Shown: one piece after another, positions 25,038 through 32,190 of the stretch | Layout: every line of letters starts with the position of its first letter | Position numbering within the stretch: position 1 is the stretch's first letter | Source: an uncultured Methanosarcinales archaeon | GTDB lineage: Archaea; Halobacteriota; Methanosarcinia; Methanotrichales; Methanotrichaceae | Direction: 5' to 3' | NCBI GenBank assembly: GCA_903871465.1 | Contig: CAIQHB010000053.1 | Coordinates: 1-57,373, forward strand | DNA length: 57,373 bases | Program-made: the position numbers and the translations under genes | Notes under the pieces: model-generated | Seen by the model: the letters and a program-made list of their open reading frames with translations, nothing else | What the model was told of the DNA's origin: nothing | The model's database searches: none

Positions 25038-25874
25038 ATGGCCTACGAGTTTGCCACTATCTATTGGCGCGATATGCTGAGGTTCGTCAGGTTCAGAATT
25101 GCGCTGGTAGCATCCTTGATCCAGCCGGCTCTGTGGATGGCTCTCTACGGAGCTGCCATGTCCAGCAACTTCAGCCGACTTGGCTCCGGCATGGTCGTGC
25201 CCGTGGGCGCCGTCACCGTCTCCTATCTTACATTCATGGGAGCAGGCGTTATCGCCCTCACCACGCTCTTCACCAGCCTATTTGGCGGCATCACTCTGCT
25301 CTTCGACAAGAACTGGGGGCTCATGAGGGAGCTCTTGGCCAGCCCCATGCCTCGAAATCACATCATAGTAGGCATTGGCCTCTCCGGCGTCACTAAATCC
25401 TTCATTCAGGTTATGGTCATTATGGGCTTTGGCCTGGTCATCGGCGTTCGATTCTTCTGGGGATACACACTGCTCCAGACGGTGGGAGCCATTTTGGGAG
25501 TTCTTCTCTTTGTGGGCATATTCTCCCTGGGCTTTCTGTTCCTGTCCTCGGCCATCTCGATGAGCATGGAGACACCGGAAGGGCTGCAGGCAGTCATCAC
25601 ACTCTTGACGCTGCCGCTGTTCTTCGCCAGCAATGCTCTCTATCCCATCGATGCCTTCCCGGGTCCTGTGAGGATCCTGTCTCAATTCAATCCCATGACG
25701 CACCTGGTAAATGGCGTGCGCTACTTTGCCATCGGCAACGACTTCTACGCCATCGGCACTCATTATGTTTACACCACAAATGATTTACTTCTCTCCCTTC
25801 TGGTGCTGATGGCCTTTGCAGCTGTTATGTTTCTGGTGGCCAGGCGGGTATTCAAGAAGGCAGTGGTAACCTGA
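25038..25874 (+). CDS. ABC-2 type transporter, permease
   Basis: A 278-residue integral membrane protein with six hydrophobic segments and the ABC-2 layout (N-terminal MAYEFATIYWRDMLRFVRFR, then LIQPALWMALYG). The loop GGITLLFDKNWGLMRELLASPMPR is the conserved ABC-2 cytoplasmic motif. SNALYPIDAFPGPVRILSQFNPMTHLVNGVRY near the end (in part PMTHLVNGVRY) is also typical. ATG 25038 has GGAGGAAAG upstream within the end of the ATPase gene. Translationally coupled with the ATPase. Confidence 0.93.
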   Translation: MAYEFATIYWRDMLRFVRFRIALVASLIQPALWMALYGAAMSSNFSRLGSGMVVPVGAVTVSYLTFMGAGVIALTTLFTSLFGGITLLFDKNWGLMRELLASPMPRNHIIVGIGLSGVTKSFIQVMVIMGFGLVIGVRFFWGYTLLQTVGAILGVLLFVGIFSLGFLFLSSAISMSMETPEGLQAVITLLTLPLFFASNALYPIDAFPGPVRILSQFNPMTHLVNGVRYFAIGNDFYAIGTHYVYTTNDLLLSLLVLMAFAAVMFLVARRVFKKAVVT

Positions 25875-25983
25875 TTCGACAAAGAGAGGATGACTTGGAT
25901 TTAAACAGACCGAGAGGGCATTATTGAGGAAGTTATCAAAGACGTCTTAATAATAGCAATTGACATGATGTGGAGGAAACAAG

Positions 25984-26646
25984 ATGAAGATATTAGGAAT
26001 TTGCGCCAGCCCGCGGGGCTCTAAGAGCACGACGAAGCGTTTGGTTCAGGCAGCTCTGGACGGGGCGGCGGCGAATGGGGCCACCGTCGAGATGGTGGAT
26101 GTCTGCGGCTTAGACATAAAGTACTGCAACGCCTGCCAGGTCTGTTTTAAGAAAGGTAAGTGCGTGCACAAAGACGACTTCGAGGAGCTTTACAACAAGA
26201 TTCTGGCAGCCGACGGCATGGTTTGGGGATCGCCTAACTACTTCCATACGGTGACGGCGCAGATGAAAACGCTCATCGACCGCATGGCGGACGCAATTCA
26301 CTGCCAGCTACTCACGGGGAAGTACTGCTGCAGCGTGGCTACGGGCGGCAACAACTACGATCAGGTCACGACTTACCTGGACGGCCTGATGATGAACTTC
26401 GGGGCCTTCGTCGTAGGAAGCGCGGGTGCGCAGATGTCCAAAGGACCAGGTTCACTGGAAGAGGCGGAAAAGAAGGCATTTCAGCTTGGGAAGACTCTGG
26501 CAGAGGACGTACGACTCAAGCGCGATTACATTGAACAACGGGAGATGCAAGCGGAGAATCGCAGCTACTTCATGAACCTTGTGAAGATGAACAAAGACAA
26601 CTGGGAGCACGAATACGAATACTGGAACCAGCTCAACTGGAATTGA
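25984..26646 (+). CDS. Iron-sulfur flavoprotein (Isf-like NADPH-dependent FMN reductase fold)
   Basis: A 220-residue flavodoxin-like protein. The N-terminal FMN loop is ASPRGSKSTTKRL. It also has the compact cluster motif CNACQVCFKKGKC (C-x2-C-x2-C-x5-C, about residues 48-60) that binds a 4Fe-4S cluster in Isf proteins, and GSPNYFHTVTAQMKTLIDRM, the second flavin loop. Isf proteins in Methanosarcina use ferredoxin electrons to reduce O2 or H2O2. The C-terminal tail is acidic/aromatic. GGAGG lies just upstream. It is monocistronic. Confidence 0.9.
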   Translation: MKILGICASPRGSKSTTKRLVQAALDGAAANGATVEMVDVCGLDIKYCNACQVCFKKGKCVHKDDFEELYNKILAADGMVWGSPNYFHTVTAQMKTLIDRMADAIHCQLLTGKYCCSVATGGNNYDQVTTYLDGLMMNFGAFVVGSAGAQMSKGPGSLEEAEKKAFQLGKTLAEDVRLKRDYIEQREMQAENRSYFMNLVKMNKDNWEHEYEYWNQLNWN

Positions 26647-26687
26647 TTGATGCAGAAGGCGGTCGTGGTTCATCTATAGCCGCACAA

Positions 26688-26696
26688 CTTTTAATA
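26688..26696 (+). promoter_or_regulatory. TATA box of the AMMECR1 gene
   Basis: CTTTTAATA lies 22-30 bases before ATG 26719, so the transcript is expected to begin at or very near the start codon (leaderless). No Shine-Dalgarno motif precedes this gene, in agreement. Confidence 0.45.
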
Positions 26697-26718
26697 TCTT
26701 CCGGGTCCATTAATACAT

Positions 26719-27330
26719 ATGCTGACTCTGGATGAGGGAAAGATGGCGGTTCGTCTGGCCAGGGAGAGCCTGACCTGCTATGTGGAAAAGAAAACGATAA
26801 TTGAACCGGAAAAGCTGCCACCCGTCTTCGATGAGAAACGCGGCGTCTTCGTAACACTGCACGAAGATGGTGATCTGCGGGGCTGTATCGGCTACCCCCA
26901 GCCTGTCATGGCACTGGGCCAGGCTATCGTGGATTCGGCCATCAATGCCGGTACCCGCGATCCGCGCTTTCCCCGCCTTCGGCCTGGTGAGCTGAAGAGA
27001 ATGGAGATGGAGGTCACCATTCTCACCAAGCCCGAGCCTTATCTTGGGCCAAAGAAGAAGCTGCCTGAACTGGTTCGAATCGGCACGGACGGCTTGATCG
27101 TCACCAAAGGTCCGTTCTCGGGTTTGCTCCTTCCCCAGGTGGCTCCGGAATGGGGTTTCGACTCTCTGGCGTTCTTGAGCCAGACCTGTGTCAAAGCCGG
27201 ACTGCCTCCGGACGCCTGGATGGATGAGGAGACTGAGGTGCAGCACTTTGAGGCCCAGATCTTCGCCGAAGTAGCTCCGGAGAGGGAGGTCTTCGAGAAG
27301 AGCTTCACCGAGAGCCCCTGCGGGACTTAA
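26719..27330 (+). CDS. AMMECR1-domain protein
   Basis: A 203-residue AMMECR1 family protein. The family signature LRGCIGYPQP appears near residue 55, followed by NAGTRDPRFPRLRPGEL and SVLT-type MEVTILTKPEPYLG. The C-terminal part KGPFSGLLLPQVAPEWGFD and LSQTCVKAGLPPDAW is conserved too. The family is found in all archaea and in eukaryotes; in archaea it often neighbours MEMO or radical SAM genes and its reaction is not established. Leaderless promoter (26688-26696). Confidence 0.93.
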   Translation: MLTLDEGKMAVRLARESLTCYVEKKTIIEPEKLPPVFDEKRGVFVTLHEDGDLRGCIGYPQPVMALGQAIVDSAINAGTRDPRFPRLRPGELKRMEMEVTILTKPEPYLGPKKKLPELVRIGTDGLIVTKGPFSGLLLPQVAPEWGFDSLAFLSQTCVKAGLPPDAWMDEETEVQHFEAQIFAEVAPEREVFEKSFTESPCGT

Positions 27331-27371
27331 GGACGGCAAACGCAGTATTGATCGCCAGGTCGAAGAATGGA

Positions 27372-27394
27372 AGCGAGCATCGCTTTCTTTTTTT
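27372..27394 (+). terminator. Hairpin plus T-run after AMMECR1
   Basis: AGCGA-GCA-TCGCT (27372-27384) forms a 5-bp stem, followed by TTCTTTTTTT. It sits 40 bases after the AMMECR1 stop, in the right orientation for ending that transcript. Confidence 0.6.
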
Positions 27395-27497
27395 GGTGAT
27401 CAAAGCCACACAAAAGTTCCGCCATTCTATTGTGCCATACCCGGGAAGAATCTTCGTGATCATGTTGTTCTGAAAAAAGAAAGAAAAACAGCCCGAT

Positions 27498-28574
27498 TTA
27501 GAGCTGAATTGACCCATTTCCTCCAATGGCATCTGTATAGCTGTAGGGCGGATATGATACATTTGCCCCAGTCCAATGCGCTTCAGGCACCTGACCGGAT
27601 ACAATCCCCCGAGCACTTACCATAATTGACTTTCCGCTAACAGGCTTACTAATCCTGACCTTCCAGCTTGCCTTAGCATTTGACCCCGCCGACATGTCTC
27701 CCAGAGAAATGTTTGTAGATCCAGAGGACCCGGAATTGAGGGAGACACCATCAGGCAAAGTTATTGTTGCCACCGCGTTTTTGGCAGGATACGGGGAGGA
27801 GTTGAAAGGCGTTGGACAGGGATATACGATATCGGCAGAGACAGTTGCCATTGAACCGGTCGTTAACGATCCCGATGTCTTGACACTAACATTCCATGGC
27901 ATCATCACCATCCCCCAATAAGGATATGATTCGCCAGCCGCCGTGTAGTTCCAGCCGCCCTGTAGTTCGCTGTAGGTCCAGGCAGTGATTCCCGTCTTGT
28001 TGGTCTGATGTTTTTGATCCCTCCCCCAGGGATCACTGAAGTAGATGATGCCATTCAGGTCGTTGTAGCCTATCGCCGTCCTATAATGACCGCCACCGCC
28101 ATTCGGTTGGAATGTCATGAGTAGAATTACTGGAGTATCGGCAGCAATAAGACTCTTCAACTCCGCTAGCCAGAATTTATCTGATGAATGTGGAAAGGAT
28201 GCATAACCTACAGCCCTTTCTGGATATCCGGCTGTTGGAACATTATGGGGAAAGAATCTTCCCTGAGCTGAACTCATATTGCTGAAGTGACCCGACCTGA
28301 CCATATCAAAGGACCATGTCCCTGCGGATGAGCTTCTTGCCACATTTGCAACCTCTTTCTGATTGATGTCCGGCCCGTAGTAGTCGTAAACACCTTCCAG
28401 AACCCCTTCGCCGCAAAATAGGCCATTCATTTGCTGGTGCCAGGGGACATTGGCGATCATATGAGATGAGGGCAAGGCCGCGTTCTCTCCCGTCTTGGCA
28501 TCTTCTGCAAACCCCGCAATCAGAAAACACTGGATCAGGACAGCGGCTATGGCTAAGCTAGAAAGAATCTTCAT
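27498..28574 (-). CDS. Secreted C39-like papain-fold protein
   Basis: A 358-residue exported protein: signal peptide ILSSLAIAAVLIQCFLIAGF, then a peptidase_C39-like domain. Candidate catalytic residues are Cys in NGLFCGEGVLEGVYDYYG (near 53), His in GGGHYRTAIGYND (near 160) and Asp in YFSDPWGRD (near 175). A C-terminal region (about 240-358) looks like an immunoglobulin-like/CARDB-type beta domain (ATITLPDGVSLNSGSSG; KASWKVRISKPVSGKSI). The protein is extracellular, so a surface peptidase or transglutaminase-like role is plausible; it is not linked to a bacteriocin ABC transporter. A secreted unknown lies upstream on the same strand. Confidence 0.75.
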   Translation of the reverse strand: MKILSSLAIAAVLIQCFLIAGFAEDAKTGENAALPSSHMIANVPWHQQMNGLFCGEGVLEGVYDYYGPDINQKEVANVARSSSAGTWSFDMVRSGHFSNMSSAQGRFFPHNVPTAGYPERAVGYASFPHSSDKFWLAELKSLIAADTPVILLMTFQPNGGGGHYRTAIGYNDLNGIIYFSDPWGRDQKHQTNKTGITAWTYSELQGGWNYTAAGESYPYWGMVMMPWNVSVKTSGSLTTGSMATVSADIVYPCPTPFNSSPYPAKNAVATITLPDGVSLNSGSSGSTNISLGDMSAGSNAKASWKVRISKPVSGKSIMVSARGIVSGQVPEAHWTGANVSYPPYSYTDAIGGNGSIQL

Positions 28575-28770
28575 ATTGAAACCTCGTTAATAGATGTTAA
28601 ACATCTTTAATACTTATTTTTATCGCCATTCTCGAAAGCTTTTAAAATTATTACACAATATCGCTCACCAGATTCAAGAAAGATTAATGAGAAGAAGGGG
28701 ATGAAGTTCTTGAATCAAAAAAAAAAACGGTTTCTTCCCTGCACTAATTTTTCCCATCCAAGGATTTGGA

Positions 28771-29514
28771 TTAAGACGTATGCGTCTCTCGATTTCCTTT
28801 TTCGCTCAAAAAAGAGGGATTTAACTGCATGGGCGGCTCGGGCTGAGGATTCAGTTGGCTGATTGGGTCCACATCACGGGGGGATAGCTTTGAATTGACA
28901 ACAGTAGTCTTCGTGAATTTCGCAGCGTTGACCAATGATGTGCTGGCTCCTATTGTAAAGCTAAAGGTCTTGCTGACCATTTCATTTCCCTCATTCATAT
29001 ATCTCAAACGGAGGGTGTAGATCCCACTCACCCAGGTATTCTGTTTGGCTGGCGACGGGTTGGCCGGAGACCCCTGATTCAGATAATCGGTAATGGGAAT
29101 TATTGAGATCAAATAGCTGCAAGGAACTGGGGCCGAAGCATATACGGAGCTGGCATCGGTCGAGCTAACGCTCATGATGCGGGCATCTTTTCCGCCGGGT
29201 GGTATTTCAAGCGTATCGATCTCAAAATTGGATCTATCTAATCCACAAATGGCCTCAGCTGTTTGATTGGAGTCACTTGAAAATTGGGTCAGGCTCATCG
29301 AAAGGTTTACAGGCCTGCTATTCCCGGAAGCTGCAACTCCCGTATCTATTGCAACCACATTGATAGATGGAGCATAAGACGATGCTAATGAGCCAGCCTT
29401 CGCAGGAGCAGACTTCTGACTTATATCCAAATTAGGCGAGGATATCGCAGCACTTGCCAAACACGCAGCCAGAACGATAATCGCCAAGCATACTGGAATT
29501 AGAATTTTCCTCAT
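28771..29514 (-). CDS. Secreted hypothetical protein
   Basis: From ATG 29514, 247 residues: signal peptide KILIPVCLAIIVLAACLASA, possibly a lipoprotein (the Cys near residue 15 is not in a clear lipobox). An extracellular beta-rich body follows, with LSMSLTQFSSDSNQTAEAIC and TWVSGIYTLRLRYMNEGNEM, a domain resembling bacterial Ig-like surface modules. The C-terminus reads LNPQPEPPMQLNP. No family is recognised. The gap to the C39-like gene is about 200 bases and contains a poly-A stretch, so separate transcripts are likely. Confidence 0.65.
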   Translation of the reverse strand: MRKILIPVCLAIIVLAACLASAAISSPNLDISQKSAPAKAGSLASSYAPSINVVAIDTGVAASGNSRPVNLSMSLTQFSSDSNQTAEAICGLDRSNFEIDTLEIPPGGKDARIMSVSSTDASSVYASAPVPCSYLISIIPITDYLNQGSPANPSPAKQNTWVSGIYTLRLRYMNEGNEMVSKTFSFTIGASTSLVNAAKFTKTTVVNSKLSPRDVDPISQLNPQPEPPMQLNPSFLSEKGNRETHTS

Positions 29515-29699
29515 ATCAAGCCGCCTCTTTGGCCACATTTTTGCATCAATACTTAATCAATATACTCCTCATTTGACCGGAAATATATCCTTAACAACGC
29601 CTTGTCTCTTTTGCCTTCTTCGGACACGGATTTTAAGTAAATGGGCATTCTGCACCAGGTTGCCGTCCCTGCGAGGGCGGGCCGCGGGGAGCTTCGGCA

Positions 29700-29860
29700 G
29701 GGCCACCGGAGGTATCATGTGCGGGGAGCTGGTGTACATCACGAACGCCAGCATCAAGTGGATCAAGCCGGAGATGAGGTATGGGGGTGACAACGGGGTG
29801 AATCTGAGCGAAGAGTGGGTGGCGGAGAGGCAGAAGAAAGCGGTTGATATGATTTTAGTC
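29700..29860 (+). other. Short GC-rich coding-like stretch, origin unknown
   Basis: On the plus strand a GC-rich stretch reads as MCGELVYITNASIKWIKPE and then NLSEEWVAERQKKA in one frame. The frame continues into the antisense of the GIY-YIG gene and is not supported past about 29860. It also lacks a convincing start or ribosome-binding site. It resembles a gene fragment, but I cannot match a family. Its composition contrasts with the AT-rich flanks. Confidence 0.25.
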
Positions 29861-29865
29861 GTCAG

Positions 29866-30780
29866 TCACCCGACGGAAGGCCCCATCTTTTCTTCCTGGA
29901 ACTCCTTCAAAGTCCTACCAGAATTGTCCTTCCAGTCTATGCGCCCATTAGCCGACCTGCCTTGAACAGCTCCCGCCGCCGTTGAAGGGGAGTTGAAGAG
30001 ATAATCCTGGGTGAACGCTAAATGATCTCCCTGGGAGACCATCACGCCTTGTGATTGTAGATCTTTTCTAAGGTCCGAAAGGTAGTGGTGAATCGAGGGA
30101 ACTTCGCCGCAAACGGCCTTAGAACCTTGAAGGACGATGAAACCATCCGGGGTCTCATAACCGCTTGCAATTATCCCTTTGGCCTCGATCTTGAATTCAT
30201 GCCTGGAACTGCTCTTTACGACCACCGTCTTCTCGAAGACTGCCAGACCCAGTAGTGGAAATGTGCTCAACATGTCTGCTAGAAAGCTCTCGGCATCAGC
30301 CGTCTCCGCTTCAGATAATGCGGGTTTTTGAGGCACATTCACGTTATCCAAAGTAGCTCTCTTGGCCTGCCTGGCCATATACAGCAATCTGGCTTCTAAA
30401 TGCTGCACATGAGCCTTATTTAGACTGCCATCGGTGGAAACAAAAAAGATGGCCCAAGTCCAAAATTCCTTGTTTGCATAATGCTGCTCCAATCTTGGTC
30501 CGACTGGATCTCCTTCTCCCACGTATATTTTTGGCAGCTCGCTGTTTTCCGGAGGGCCTACAAGGACGTAAACTCCTGGCTGAGAGAACTCTTTCCGACT
30601 TTTTACGGCAGGCAGGATAGATCGTGGACACACTAATCCGCAGCCGGTCCAATTGGATTTGGATATTATGCGTAACCCCACCGGATTACCATCAGGACAA
30701 AAGATGCGTATGGAAAATGGACGGGCCGTTGAGAATCCCTGTGCTTCAAATTGACGGTCACCCGAATAAATATGATTCAT
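29866..30780 (-). CDS. GIY-YIG nuclease-domain protein with DUF4357-like C-terminus
   Basis: From ATG 30780 (GGAGGGG six bases upstream), 304 residues. A GIY-YIG-like core near residues 65-110: GVYVLVGPPE, KIYVGEGDPVGPRLEQH, then FFVSTDGSLNKAHVQHLEAR with the catalytic-type Glu. The C-terminal part ends WKDNSGRTLKEFQEE, matching the DUF4357 pattern. Such proteins are often accessory restriction/defence or DNA-repair nucleases, but no partner gene is beside it. The frame could open at 30900 but the upstream part is not supported. Confidence 0.8.
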   Translation of the reverse strand: MNHIYSGDRQFEAQGFSTARPFSIRIFCPDGNPVGLRIISKSNWTGCGLVCPRSILPAVKSRKEFSQPGVYVLVGPPENSELPKIYVGEGDPVGPRLEQHYANKEFWTWAIFFVSTDGSLNKAHVQHLEARLLYMARQAKRATLDNVNVPQKPALSEAETADAESFLADMLSTFPLLGLAVFEKTVVVKSSSRHEFKIEAKGIIASGYETPDGFIVLQGSKAVCGEVPSIHHYLSDLRKDLQSQGVMVSQGDHLAFTQDYLFNSPSTAAGAVQGRSANGRIDWKDNSGRTLKEFQEEKMGPSVG

Positions 30781-30959
30781 CAGTTGCCCCTCCGTGGCTC
30801 TTGACGCCATCAATCTCACTGCAGATGATGCCGCCGTCTTTTTGGAAATAGCAGGTAGCCACCTCACATCCGCCTCCAGCGGTCGCCAAGGCCGCCACAT
30901 TTCTCTTTGAATTATCGCTACGCCTGCCTCTTGCCATGTCCTACCCCTTAAATCAGATA

Positions 30960-31660
30960 GGTAGGTCGGCGGCGATCCCTAAATAGTTTATTAGAGAAAT
31001 CAATTTTATTGAAACACCACCGCTCAATATCTGATTCACCGTCGAGGGATTTTATCTTTTTTCCAATTTGTCCCTGCCCCGTGCACTTCAGGTGCCTGCC
31101 CTCGGCCCACGCGACCTAAACGTCTTCTCATGCAGCCAGCCCCCTTTTACGCCATCTGCTCCAGGTCCAAGACATCGGTCTGAATAACGACTTCTGCCAG
31201 AGCACAGAATTCAACCGCAAACTACTAATATCTATAACGATTATATGAGTAGTTTGCCGCTTCATGCAAAGGGTGGCGGGTGTGTCGTGGGCAAAACCCG
31301 ATTCCGATAATGCTCTGTTTGGCAGGGATGATTCGATCGCTGACCCCCGGGGGGCAGCTTGCGGTCGCTAATCGGCGAGATCGCTTTCCTTGTTCCAGGA
31401 GATGCATGCCGTCGTGGCATTGCATTCGGGCTTGGGAGCCTGTGAAACTGAAACTTTGGCTGCAAAAAAAAAGTTGCGCACGGTAACAGGTGCAGTAATC
31501 TGCCAAAGGGATTTCGCGCTAATACACGACCGGGGCATGAAGCGGCACAAGGCCAAAAGGCGAGAGGCGAGCATGAGGCCCCCATGATAGGGGTTCCCGT
31601 GAAACGGACGCTGTGTCAAATTCCAGTGCGATTGGCGCCTCGAGCCCGGGCTTAATAGTC
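30960..31660. other. Long non-coding stretch, mostly unexplained
   Basis: Between the GIY-YIG gene and the sulfatases (30781-32190) I find no gene. Three overlapping minus-strand open frames (31225-31787) are open in all three phases, carry no recognisable domain and are treated as chance. The GC content is higher than the surrounding intergenic DNA. Local hairpins include CCCC/GGGG near 31580-31592 and CTCGA/TCGAG (31639-31643, 31659-31663). The structured element at 31666-31743 and small RNA B follow. Confidence 0.4.
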
Positions 31661-31665
31661 GAGCT

Positions 31666-31743
31666 TCAGGCAGGGTCAGGCCGTCACTTCGGTGATTGTG
31701 CTCCTCCTGAAAGGGCGCTGTGAATCGGCGCTGACCTGCCTGA
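31666..31743 (+). ncRNA. Candidate structured RNA: 13-bp stem with UUCG hairpin inside
   Basis: TCAGGCAGG(G)TCAG (31666-31679) pairs with CTGACCTGCCTGA (31731-31743): 13 pairs, one bulged G. Inside is GTCAC-TTCG-GTGAT (31683-31696), a C(UUCG)G tetraloop on the plus strand. The tetraloop argues for a plus-strand RNA rather than only a DNA palindrome. It does not fit the consensus of RNase P or SRP RNA as I know them. No promoter is evident right upstream. Confidence 0.35.
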
Positions 31744-31810
31744 GAATCGATCCTCCTGTTTTCTGTTTTTTCCTTTGATGATGGCAATTGATTCCGATTT
31801 CTTCCTAATC

Positions 31811-31838
31811 GAAAGCCTTAAATACAGCAATCGACGTA
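31811..31838 (+). promoter_or_regulatory. BRE/TATA box and operator-like site of small RNA B
   Basis: CGAAAGCCTTAAATAC (31810-31825) matches GAAACCCTTAAATAC at the other small-RNA locus. It continues AGCAATCGACGTAC, which parallels GTCGATTGACGTAT there. The conserved parts are CCTTAAATAC, then AT and GACGTA at the same distance, so both promoters may bind the same factor. Confidence 0.5.
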
Positions 31839-31841
31839 CAT

Positions 31842-31935
31842 CCCATCGGCGAAGGTCGATGGGCTATTTTCTCCCTCCTACCTAAGACTTTTGCCTCCCT
31901 CCTTCTTACCCATCAAAACGCTCTTATGAGCGCCC
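31842..31935 (+). ncRNA. Candidate small RNA B with double anti-Shine-Dalgarno motif
   Basis: Downstream of the TATA box, the expected transcript begins near CCCATCG-GCGAAGGT-CGATGGG (31842-31863), a perfect 7-bp hairpin. It continues CTATTTTCTCCCTCC and then CTTTTGCCTCCCTCC, two CCCTCC units in an unpaired pyrimidine tract, followed by CATCA and a CGCTC-TTAT-GAGCG hairpin (31919-31932). The same order, including the CTTTTGCCYCCCTCC block, occurs at 12425-12570 on the other strand. CCCTCC is complementary to GGAGGG, which precedes several genes here (both sulfatase genes and the GIY-YIG gene). The 3' end is unknown. Confidence 0.48.
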
Positions 31936-32190
31936 ATTACAGCCAATTTAATCCCCAATAGATCTCTCAAAGATAGACTCATTGGCGCAACCCAGGATCG
32001 GCGAGTTTACTTCTGATTCAGATATTGATCACGTGATTCGAATTACATAATTACATAATAAAAAATTTGGGCCCCGGCTGTGTCGGGACCTGATATCTAT
32101 CCCCAATCTATTCCAGAACTTATCCCGTTACATCCATCACAACCTTCTTCAGAGTCCCGGTAAACTTGAATGGGCTCTTATAATTTTCAG

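Noticed and set aside
29573-29965. 130-residue plus-strand frame
   Set aside because: The last third is antisense to the GIY-YIG gene. Only about 29700-29860 is protein-like, so it is listed only as a possible fragment.
31270-31760. RNase P RNA, SRP RNA or a group II intron
   Set aside because: None of the conserved core sequences I know (for example GAGGAAAGTCC of RNase P or the domain V of group II introns) is visible on either strand.
31225-31787. Three overlapping minus-strand frames, 93-139 residues
   Set aside because: Open in all three phases, with no start-site signal or known domain. A non-coding GC-rich stretch explains this better.
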